Source: Bacteroidales bacterium UBA1756 (GTDB lineage Bacteria; Bacteroidota; Bacteroidia; Bacteroidales; WCHB1-69). From it: a DNA stretch of 31,838 nt. Under the pieces are notes generated by a model. It was not told the DNA's origin. It did no database searches and worked only from the letters and a program-made list of their open reading frames with translations. The DNA lies in NCBI GenBank assembly GCA_002314795.1, contig DCHI01000068.1:1-31838 (forward strand), given 5' to 3'. Shown here piece by piece: positions 14,567 through 22,408 of the stretch. The position numbers and the translations under genes are program-made. The first letter of the stretch is position 1; each line of letters starts with the position of its first letter.

Positions 14567-16291
14567 CTATTTGTGATTCTTGCTCTTTTTCAGTGATTCG
14601 TGTCCAAACGAGTAGGTGATTCCAACCATTGCGTTGATGCCGAATGATTTGAAATCGTAGTATTTTGAGTAGTATTGGCAAGCCAGGTTGTTGATGTTGG
14701 CGAAAGCGGCAAAGTGGTCGTTGATGAGGTATTCGAAGCCGATGCCGAAGTCCAACAACGGTTTCATCCGTTGGACGGTATATTGTCCGAAAAATTCGTC
14801 GTATGCGAGGCACTTGCGTCCGAAGCCGAGGTTGAAATTGAGGTCGAAGACGAATTTTTCTTTCAAAATATATTGTCCGGTAAAGGAGACTTCAAACATC
14901 GGTTTGTGGTATGCGGTCGCGTTGGAATCGATGAGTGCGTACAGCCAGTAGTTGGCGGCAAAGTTGATACGTAAGTTTTTGATTACTTCGTAGTTGATGT
15001 CCAAATTGACATTGAGGACGTTGCCTTTGTGGTATTCAACTTCAAATTGGTTCTGGTGTCCTTCCGCGGCGGTGTCGAGTCGGAAGAAGGCGAGGTTTTT
15101 GGCGTAACTGTAGTGTGCGGAAACATTGTAGTCCAGCTTTTTAACAAGATTCCCCTTCACGCCGCCGTAGATGTTGATGTAGTTGAGTGTGGTGCAAAGC
15201 GTGTCCAAGTGCGGTTTTACGAACGGGTTTTCATAAAGAAGATCTTTGTAGGAGTTGAATTTCGCATCACCGTTCACCCCGGCATAGATGTTGAGGATGG
15301 ACGGAATGACGCCGAGTTGAACTTCCGCGATAGGGTACGCCGTTCCGGAGGTCTTTCCGTTGTTGTAATCTACTACGCCGCCCACACCGACTAAAATATG
15401 GTACTCTTTGATGGTGAAATGTGCGAGAACTTCCGGTTTTAAAAGGAAGGCATTCTGCCCTTTCGGCAGGTCGAACCACTTGTCGTTGTAGTAGTCCATA
15501 TCAAGATTCAATCGGTAGCACTGGCTTCCGGAAATCTTCACCCAGCGTGCGTCGTAAGCGAAGAAGGACTTGACACCGACGTGGTTTTCCATATCTTTCC
15601 AATTGTTGCGAAGGAAATCGTAAGTGATGCGTGCGTCCTGTTTCAGTTTCTTTTCGCCCAAAATGTAGTTGGAAGCTACTCCGACCATCGCATTCAGGTG
15701 GTGAAAATTATTTTTGATGGAATCCTTCGTATAAGTGGGCCAGTCCTCTTTTTTGAAGCCATAAAGGCGGGCAGCTTCGTGGTTGTAGTTGATGGCGCTG
15801 TACAGGGTTTGGTTTTTGAAAAAGCGTTTGAAGTTGAGGTGAACGCGCGTGTCTGACATCGGTGCGTTCGGGTATTGCTTCATCGTTTTCCCGATTTGTG
15901 GTCCCCAGTAGGAGTAGTGGTGGACGTTCGCGCCGAAGGAATATTTTTCATTCTGAAGGTTGTGGAATGAAAATTCTAACAGCGGTGTTACCGGGTATCC
16001 GAAACCGACTTTGAGAAAATTCCGGTACATCTTTTCCAAACTTTCGGGCTTGACTTTGGTGTATTTGATATTTCCTGGAAGAAAGGTCGCGTCAAAGCGT
16101 TGCGGAATAATGTCGTAGTCGAAAGTGACCTTCTCCGTCAGGGTGTCATTGATGGTTGCCTGTTGCGGAATCTTGTTGAAGCTCATCAGGCGAGGGGTAT
16201 ATTCCAATCTGAAACGGGCGGTATCAACTGGTTGGGCATTGATGCAACAAATTGACAATAAGATGAATACAGTTAAAATATATTTTTTCAT
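14567..16291 (-). CDS. Outer-membrane beta-barrel protein paired with the TPR gene
   Basis: A 574-residue protein with a signal peptide (about 1-19, ending in CCINA) and a mature region dominated by alternating hydrophobic/polar strands with aromatic girdles, ending in MVGITYSFGHE before a short basic tail. Phrases such as EYLINDHFAAFANINNLAC and the closing aromatic strand resemble the barrel half of TonB-dependent receptors, but no plug domain or TonB box is visible and the length is too short for a full receptor. It is therefore likely an integral outer-membrane barrel of unknown transport or assembly role. It starts 18 nt after the stop of the large TPR protein, and this tight coupling suggests they work together at the outer membrane. 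Confidence 0.8.
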   Translation of the reverse strand: MKKYILTVFILLSICCINAQPVDTARFRLEYTPRLMSFNKIPQQATINDTLTEKVTFDYDIIPQRFDATFLPGNIKYTKVKPESLEKMYRNFLKVGFGYPVTPLLEFSFHNLQNEKYSFGANVHHYSYWGPQIGKTMKQYPNAPMSDTRVHLNFKRFFKNQTLYSAINYNHEAARLYGFKKEDWPTYTKDSIKNNFHHLNAMVGVASNYILGEKKLKQDARITYDFLRNNWKDMENHVGVKSFFAYDARWVKISGSQCYRLNLDMDYYNDKWFDLPKGQNAFLLKPEVLAHFTIKEYHILVGVGGVVDYNNGKTSGTAYPIAEVQLGVIPSILNIYAGVNGDAKFNSYKDLLYENPFVKPHLDTLCTTLNYINIYGGVKGNLVKKLDYNVSAHYSYAKNLAFFRLDTAAEGHQNQFEVEYHKGNVLNVNLDINYEVIKNLRINFAANYWLYALIDSNATAYHKPMFEVSFTGQYILKEKFVFDLNFNLGFGRKCLAYDEFFGQYTVQRMKPLLDFGIGFEYLINDHFAAFANINNLACQYYSKYYDFKSFGINAMVGITYSFGHESLKKSKNHK

Positions 16292-16309
16292 TTTTGATAG
16301 TTTTAAAGG

Positions 16310-19300
16310 TTATTCTTCGTCAACGGGGCGAAGGTCGTTACCGTCGGTTCCACGGTTGTTATTGTCATATCCGTTGCCTTTTTCTTCTTCCTTCGGTTGT
16401 TGCGGGTTTTCAATCTCGTCGATTTTGGCTATTTTTTCACGGGCGATATTGCGAAGGTCATCGCCATCATAGTTATCGACAATGCTTTGATAGGTGTGTC
16501 TTGCTTGGAAATAATTTCCTTTGGCGAAATAAAAATCGCCGTACAGAATGAACGTGGAGGCGAGCCAATAGCTGGATGAGTAGTTGGCTTCCAGAATTTT
16601 GCCGATTTCATTTTCACATTCGTTCAAGTTGCCTTGTGTGAATTCAGCCAACGCGCAGTAGTAAGCGGCTTCGGCTGAAATGTCGCTGGTGCTTTTTTCG
16701 GCGAGAGGTGCCAGGTATTTCTGCGTTCCTCTGTAGTCGCGGAGATAGTAGGATGACTTGCCCGCAATCAGAAGTGCATCATCTTTGTATTCCGGGTCGG
16801 CGTTCGGTGACGAAATGTAACCTTTTGCTCCGTTCAATGCTTCCTGGTAATTTTTCAGTTCGAAGGCGCAACGCATAATTCCGTTGTAGGCATACGAGCT
16901 GTTGTTTTCGTTGGTGGAACACGCCAAAAGGTCGTTGAAGTAAGTGAGCGCGCGGTTGAACTCATTCTTATTGAATAAGATAGAGGCAGCTTTGCGAATG
17001 GCAGTCTCGTTGTTCTCGGTGCGGTAATTGTTGATGAGATATTCGTAATCCGCCAATGCTTCGTCGAAACTGTTTCGACCGTAAGCGCATTCGCCACGAT
17101 AGAAGCGGGCGTTTGCAGCAAAGTAACCGTCGGGGAATTTAGTCAGGTACTCGGTGAATCCGTTGGTGGCCACTTCACAGTTCCCCTTGATGTACTTCGT
17201 TTCAGCCGCTTTGTATGTGATAGAATCCTGACGTTCCGGTGAGATGCTGATGTTTCCTTTGGACTTGATGTAGTCGAAGAATTCGCCGGTTTTCCCGAGG
17301 TCGGTGTAAATGTTTTCCAAATTTGCTAACGCGTCTTTAGCTTCTTGTGAGCCAGGGTAATGCTCGATGACTTTCTTGAAAGTGGCGATGGATTTTTCCG
17401 TTTCCTGTGAGTTTAAATAGGCCTGGGCCAATTTGTTGTAGGCTTCACGAACGTAGGAACTTTTCGGGTATTTTTTTATAAATGACAGATACGAATTGAT
17501 GGCCAAGGCGTATTGATTCTGTGAATGGTAGATGTTGGCCAATTCGTATTCGACTTTGTCAATGTAAGTTGACTTTTCGTACAGTTGGGTGAATTTTTCC
17601 AAGAGTTGCACCTGCTTGGTGTTGTTGTTAAGGTATCCGTAGCATTTGCTTTCCTGGTAGAGTGCGTAATCGGAATTGAGGGATTTGAGTTTCTCGCATT
17701 TTTCGTAGCTGCCGATGGCGTTTTGCAATTTCCGTTGCATAAAGTAGCAGTCGCCGAGGCGGGCGAGGGCGTCGGCTTTGTACGAGTCGTCCTCGATGTT
17801 TTGTGCGAGGTATTTTTCAAACGTTTCCTGTGCCTCTTTGTACAAGCTGGTGCGGTCGGTTTCCGCCGCGTATTTCATTGTCGCATAGCCGAAGGAGTAA
17901 AGTGCCGTGGTGTAATTTTCGTCCTTGGTTACGTTGTTGTCCTTGAGGTACATCTTGAAGGCGTTGTACGAATCCTTGTATTTTTCGGCGCGGTAAAGGG
18001 CCTCCGCTTTCCAATAAAGATTGGAGAGTTGAATGTCGTGATCCACTTGGTACAGCAGCATCATAGATTTGTCCAACACTTTGCAGGCATCCTTGTATTG
18101 TTTGTTGTTGTAAAGTTGCAATGCATAAAAGTGTGTGCAACGTTGGTAGGCCCGTCTGATTTCTGTGCTTTTCGTTCCTATTTTTTCTATGGAATTGATG
18201 GCCTCTTTATAATTTTTAGTAGAAGCATAAATCTTTGCTAAATAGGAGGTTGCCTCTTCGCTGCGGGAAGAGTGCGGGTAGCGTTGAATGTACTCTTCCA
18301 ATGCTGCCAACGCGTTGTCGTACGTTCCGGTTGAAGTTTGGTACTGAAGTTTGGCGTAATTGTAAAGAGCATCTTCCTGAATCACTGGCGTGAAATTGGT
18401 TTTGGATGCTTCCAAGAAGCTACGGGCGGCGAGACGCAGTTGCCCGGTTTTTACTTGACAATCACCGATGATGTAATAAGCGTTTTGTGCGAGGGCGTCG
18501 GTGTCTTTTGTCGTTTGGGCTAAGTATTCAACGGCTTCATTGTATTTCTGAATGCGGTATTTGGTAAAGCCGATGGCGTAGTAATCGTCGCGAGTGAGAG
18601 GATTTTTGCTGTTGGTTAATTGGCCTTCATTGGAAGAAAGAAACGCTTCGAAATAGCGGTCGGCTTGTTCGTAATTATTTAGATTATAGTAAGATAAAGC
18701 AACAATTCGGTTGAAGTCCCCGCGGGCTTCCTTGTTGGTTTTTTCAATGAGGGTCGGCGCCGTTGCCACGACCGTGTCGTACTCACGATTGATGAAATGG
18801 ATCTGGGCGATGTAGTAGGGGACGGTTCCCGCGTACTCTTTTTCCCCGACTAATGTTTTGAAATCTTCCAAGGCAGCGATGTACTGTCCGTTTTCATACG
18901 CGACGTAAGCAAGATAATAGACGGCTTTTTGCTGGTAAGGTCCTTCGTGTTTTCGTGCTTCACGGAAAAGATAGCGAGCGTCGTCAATGTCGCCTTTTAC
19001 AAGGTTGGCATATCCTTTTTTGAAATAATATTCGGCAAGGTCGGCGGGTTTGATGCCTCGTTCGTCAATTTCGTTAAAGTGCTCCAGTGCGGACTTGTAG
19101 TCTTTTTTGAAAAAATAATATCTTGCAAGATAAAAATGCGCGTCCGGAACATTGCTGTGAATGGGGAATTTACGAATGAAATCGTTCAAAAGAAAAGCGG
19201 CGTTCCCGTTGTTCAACTTGGCTGCACAAACGCCCTGGTAAAAATAGGAATTTGTGTATAGGTCGTACTGACGCTCTGTCGTGTTTTCATATACGAATTG

Positions 19301-19465
19301 GAAATATTCCTGCGCGGCTCCGAATTCTCCTTTTTGGAAAAGTTCGACCGCCGTTTCGTATTCGTATGACGGTGAATCATAGGAGATGGGACGCTGTGCG
19401 TGGAGACTTCCTATTGTCGATAACAATGTGAAAATGAGAATGCTACAAGAAAATAATTTCTTCAT
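16310..19465 (-). CDS. Large exported tetratricopeptide-repeat protein
   Basis: A 1051-residue protein. The start at 19465 gives a clean signal peptide (MKKLFSCSIL..., cleaved after SLHA); the 26 extra codons upstream cover the leader and promoter. Almost all the mature chain is tandem TPR or Sel1-like helical hairpins, shown by recurring A..Y..G....A...F motifs (for example YFQGVCAAKLNNGNAAF-like units and YPGSQEAKDALANLENIY), forming one long solenoid. The last 30 or so residues are an acidic, Asn/Gly-rich tail. TPR solenoids bind other proteins, and in the periplasm they often scaffold envelope or outer-membrane complexes. The next gene encodes an outer-membrane barrel 18 nt away, the likely partner. 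No enzymatic domain is visible. Confidence 0.88.
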   Translation of the reverse strand: MKKLFSCSILIFTLLSTIGSLHAQRPISYDSPSYEYETAVELFQKGEFGAAQEYFQFVYENTTERQYDLYTNSYFYQGVCAAKLNNGNAAFLLNDFIRKFPIHSNVPDAHFYLARYYFFKKDYKSALEHFNEIDERGIKPADLAEYYFKKGYANLVKGDIDDARYLFREARKHEGPYQQKAVYYLAYVAYENGQYIAALEDFKTLVGEKEYAGTVPYYIAQIHFINREYDTVVATAPTLIEKTNKEARGDFNRIVALSYYNLNNYEQADRYFEAFLSSNEGQLTNSKNPLTRDDYYAIGFTKYRIQKYNEAVEYLAQTTKDTDALAQNAYYIIGDCQVKTGQLRLAARSFLEASKTNFTPVIQEDALYNYAKLQYQTSTGTYDNALAALEEYIQRYPHSSRSEEATSYLAKIYASTKNYKEAINSIEKIGTKSTEIRRAYQRCTHFYALQLYNNKQYKDACKVLDKSMMLLYQVDHDIQLSNLYWKAEALYRAEKYKDSYNAFKMYLKDNNVTKDENYTTALYSFGYATMKYAAETDRTSLYKEAQETFEKYLAQNIEDDSYKADALARLGDCYFMQRKLQNAIGSYEKCEKLKSLNSDYALYQESKCYGYLNNNTKQVQLLEKFTQLYEKSTYIDKVEYELANIYHSQNQYALAINSYLSFIKKYPKSSYVREAYNKLAQAYLNSQETEKSIATFKKVIEHYPGSQEAKDALANLENIYTDLGKTGEFFDYIKSKGNISISPERQDSITYKAAETKYIKGNCEVATNGFTEYLTKFPDGYFAANARFYRGECAYGRNSFDEALADYEYLINNYRTENNETAIRKAASILFNKNEFNRALTYFNDLLACSTNENNSSYAYNGIMRCAFELKNYQEALNGAKGYISSPNADPEYKDDALLIAGKSSYYLRDYRGTQKYLAPLAEKSTSDISAEAAYYCALAEFTQGNLNECENEIGKILEANYSSSYWLASTFILYGDFYFAKGNYFQARHTYQSIVDNYDGDDLRNIAREKIAKIDEIENPQQPKEEEKGNGYDNNNRGTDGNDLRPVDEE

Positions 19466-19497
19466 AATCAAAATAATTCTATATAAAAAATTAGTCG

Positions 19498-19505
19498 CAA
19501 AGGTA
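19498..19505 (-). promoter_or_regulatory. -7 box upstream of the TPR-barrel-kal unit
   Basis: On the minus strand this reads TACCTTTG, matching TAnnTTTG, 32 nt before the ATG at 19465. The -33 element is not clear. Confidence 0.55.
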
Positions 19506-19575
19506 TGAAAGAGCCAATGAGCTGACGTTCGATATTGAAACAAAATATCAACAGATTGATTTTCATAAAGCTAAC

Positions 19576-19607
19576 AAAAAAGAGGAACCTTTTCGAGTCC
19601 CTCTTTT
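19576..19607 (-). terminator. Rho-independent terminator of the tolC-adaptor unit
   Basis: A 10-bp stem (19578-19587 with 19598-19607, one G-T pair) is followed by a T run on the minus strand. It sits 26 nt after the adaptor stop, so the transcript ends without an RND permease gene. Confidence 0.85.
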
Positions 19608-19633
19608 CGTATTTTTATATAGAAAAAAACAGG

Positions 19634-20653
19634 TTATTTTACGACTTCAACTTCTATTCCGTCTGACAATTTGGTATAGCCGGCGGTTACAACCAAATCT
19701 CCGTCAGCGACACCGGAAATGACTTCGTAACGGTTGCCCATACGGCGACCCAAAGTGACTTTGTGGTAATGGACTTTTCCGTCTTTATAGACATAAACGT
19801 AACGGTCTCCGGAACCTTGTTGTTTGATGATGGCGTTGTCGGGAATGACCACGTTCTTGTTGACACCGTAATTCATCGTGACGCGAGCGTACATCCCTGG
19901 ACGAACCTTTCCGTTGGCGTTGGGAATGACAATTTCAACCGGAACGGTGTGCGTGCGAGCGTCAATGGTCGGATAGACGATGTTGACGCTTCCGGTAAAT
20001 TCTTCATCTCCGAAAACATCGAGCTTGATGCTGGCTTTCATCCCTTTCTTTACGATAGGATATTGAGCTTCAGAAACATTGATGTTCATTTTCACCGGCG
20101 TAATTTGCTGAACTTGGAGGATGGGGTTGCCGGCGTAGATGTCACCGCTGTCGTAATTTCTAAGGGTGACAATCCCGTTCAGGGGGCTAAGCAACTGCGT
20201 GTTCGTCTGCAAATTGTTGTATGCGGTACGAGCCACCTCGAGGGCCGTCTTTTGTGCGTCCCAGTCGGATTTGGAAACGCCACCGGCCTTGTACAGAGCG
20301 TCGATACGGCTGAAGGTGAGTTCCAGGTTGTCAAGCTGCGTCTTGGACTGCTCCAGATTGTTGCGGTCCATTTTTACCAGTTTCTGTCCCTTTGTGACGT
20401 GGTCACCGACCTCGACATAAATCTCGTCGATACGGCCAGCGATGGTAGGCGCGATGTTGTTGACGGCTTCCGCTTCAACGATGGCAGTGTATTCGTACAA
20501 CTGTTCAACGTCTTCTGCATAAACGTTTTCAACTCTAACTTGCAGTTTCTTTTCGGATCCTTTTGTGGTATCGGTTTCACTCTTTTTACCACACGAAAAC
20601 ATCGTGAGTGCCACGATGACAATGGTCAGTGCATTTGTTGCAAACCTTCTCAT
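19634..20653 (-). CDS. RND efflux periplasmic adaptor (membrane fusion) lipoprotein
   Basis: A 339-residue adaptor of the AcrA/MexA (HlyD) family that links an inner-membrane pump to a TolC-type channel. It is a lipoprotein: the lipobox TMFSC places the lipidated Cys at 21. Domains in order: a first lipoyl half (about 65-95, with IAGRIDEIYVEVGDHVTKGQ), a short coiled-coil hairpin (about 98-150), a second lipoyl half (SPLNGIVTLRNYDSGDIY, about 156-173), a beta-barrel domain and a membrane-proximal domain ending in GVADGDLVVTAG. It follows a TolC gene by 77 nt. An RND permease would be expected next but is absent, with a terminator instead, so the pump partner must be encoded elsewhere. Confidence 0.92.
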   Translation of the reverse strand: MRRFATNALTIVIVALTMFSCGKKSETDTTKGSEKKLQVRVENVYAEDVEQLYEYTAIVEAEAVNNIAPTIAGRIDEIYVEVGDHVTKGQKLVKMDRNNLEQSKTQLDNLELTFSRIDALYKAGGVSKSDWDAQKTALEVARTAYNNLQTNTQLLSPLNGIVTLRNYDSGDIYAGNPILQVQQITPVKMNINVSEAQYPIVKKGMKASIKLDVFGDEEFTGSVNIVYPTIDARTHTVPVEIVIPNANGKVRPGMYARVTMNYGVNKNVVIPDNAIIKQQGSGDRYVYVYKDGKVHYHKVTLGRRMGNRYEVISGVADGDLVVTAGYTKLSDGIEVEVVK

Positions 20654-20730
20654 TCTTCTTTATTTTTTTATGAATTATTATCAAAAAATATATTAAAAAA
20701 TTATTTCTAAAATTAGCAAATGATTGAAAA

Positions 20731-22056
20731 TTATTTGTCAACGCCAAGCACGCTTTCTAAATCTGCTTTGGCCGTCATATACTCGTATATTGCTTTGTTA
20801 TAGACTAATCTTGCTTGGGTCAGTGCCAGTTCGCCGGAGTCAAGATCCAACCAGGTGGCCATTCCGATGTCAAATTGTCTCTTAACAATTTCGTAAGCTC
20901 TTTCCGCTTGAAGAACAGTCTCTTTTGCGGAGGCCATATCGGCAATGGCATTGCGCATATTGGTGAGATTGCTGTTGACACTTACGCGCAGGTTGCTTTC
21001 AAGGTATTTTTTCTGTTCCTCTAAGTTCTCCATCGTGATTTTACTTTGCTTGATTTTGTAGGCAGTTCCGGCCCAGGAAAGAATCGGAACGTTGAGGGAG
21101 AGACCGACGACGGAGTAGGGAAACCAGGTGAATGTGGAGGCGTTTTTCCCCATTCCCATAAGCTGAGCGTTCCCGCTGAAAGCTAATGTGGGACACGCAG
21201 ATGCTTTGATGAGTTTGAGACTCGTGTTCAGTTGTTGTTGCGAAATCTCCATCTGTTTCAAACTGGAGTTTTCTGCTAACGAAATGCTTTTTTCTTCCAA
21301 AAAGTGCATTCCGCTCATTTCATCCTCAAAATCAGATAGTTCGCCATCAAATATGACGGGTTCGTTGAGGTCGATTCCGATGAGAACTTTTAACATCAGG
21401 TCGGACAAATGAATGGCGTTTTTGGCTGTCGTGAGGGAAGGTTTTTGGTTCTGGACGGCGACGTCGGCGCGCAATTTGTCGAAGTCGGAGGCAAGCCCTT
21501 GGGCATATTTGTTTCCGATATACTCGGCAGTCCGTTCGGCATTGGAGTAACTGACTTGCAATACTTTATAGGAATCCTGTGCGTAGAGAAGTCCGTAGTA
21601 GGCCTGCTTGATTTGGTTGATTAAGTCAATGCGTGAAGAACGGGCATTTTCCATTGCGGCCGTGATGTCCAATTGTGAAAGTTTCAAATTGTACCAGGTG
21701 GGAGCGGCTACGAGTGGAAGTGACAGCGCCAAACCGGCAGAAACGTTCTCTTTCATACCGACCTCGATTTCGGTGACGTTTCCGTTCATCGACATAGCCA
21801 TTCTTTGGTTTTGGACGGTGTGCTGCCAACTTCCGGAACCGGAAAGCGATGGGAAAAGGGCGGCAATCTGTTCACTCTTGTAGTACTTTTTTGCTTCAAT
21901 GGTCCGGTCGGCAATCTTGACGGTCGGGTTTTCCGTGAGGGCAATTTCAATGGCCTTTTGCAGGGTGATGTGGACTGAATCTTGTGCGGCTGCAGGAGAT
22001 GTTGTCACAAGAAAGAACGTAAGCAGCAGCAGGAATGTTCGAGTCGTATTTTTCAT
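20731..22056 (-). CDS. TolC-family outer-membrane efflux protein
   Basis: A 441-residue outer-membrane channel component. The start at 22056 gives a signal peptide (MKNTTRTFLLLLTFF..., cleaved after PAAA); the longer frame to 22128 is leader. Two outer-membrane efflux repeats are recognisable. The first begins ITLQKAIEIALTENPTVKIA (about residues 30-49). The second ends with a typical helical pattern, YEIVKRQFDIGMATWLDLDS followed by ALTQARLVYNKAIYEY. These proteins form trimers spanning the outer membrane and periplasm for drug, metal or metabolite export. It is the first gene of a two-gene unit with the adaptor and faces away from the giant + strand gene. The substrate is unknown. Confidence 0.92.
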   Translation of the reverse strand: MKNTTRTFLLLLTFFLVTTSPAAAQDSVHITLQKAIEIALTENPTVKIADRTIEAKKYYKSEQIAALFPSLSGSGSWQHTVQNQRMAMSMNGNVTEIEVGMKENVSAGLALSLPLVAAPTWYNLKLSQLDITAAMENARSSRIDLINQIKQAYYGLLYAQDSYKVLQVSYSNAERTAEYIGNKYAQGLASDFDKLRADVAVQNQKPSLTTAKNAIHLSDLMLKVLIGIDLNEPVIFDGELSDFEDEMSGMHFLEEKSISLAENSSLKQMEISQQQLNTSLKLIKASACPTLAFSGNAQLMGMGKNASTFTWFPYSVVGLSLNVPILSWAGTAYKIKQSKITMENLEEQKKYLESNLRVSVNSNLTNMRNAIADMASAKETVLQAERAYEIVKRQFDIGMATWLDLDSGELALTQARLVYNKAIYEYMTAKADLESVLGVDK

Positions 22057-22408
22057 AGTTGAATTGCTTTTTTTGATGCGTTTTTTTTCCGAAAATAATT
22101 GATGTTTTTCTGAAATATAGAGGTTCACCTTCTAACAAGCGAAACGAATTTTAAACGTATGAAAAGGATTTTTGTTTTATGGAATGCATACTTTTTCTTT
22201 CTGTTTATTTTTTTTCTTAAAAAAAACAGTGTAAAAAACTGGTTTTTAGTACCTTATTTTTTTTCATAAAAATATATAATATTAGGGCAACTTTTTTTGG
22301 CGCTAATGGTAAAGAGAAAGCATTTAATCCTTAATTTTGCGCTTTGTGTGCTGAAAAGGACCAAATGCCTATTTAATTGAATTTTTTATCTGACCAAAAA
22401 TAGACCGG
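22057..22408. other. Divergent intergenic region between tolC and the giant gene
   Basis: These 352 nt are AT-rich and contain no supported gene. A + strand TAATTTTG at 22332-22339 fits the Bacteroidota -7 box and would leave a 5' leader of about 60 nt for the giant gene; no good -33 was found. An imperfect hairpin with one bulged base (AAAACAGT with ACTGGTTTT) lies near 22222-22245. For tolC only weak -7-like sequences (such as TATATTTC on the minus strand) are visible. Confidence 0.45.

Noticed and set aside
19763..20710. Plus-strand open frame of 315 codons
   Set aside because: Antisense of the RND adaptor gene, whose domains are intact on the minus strand.
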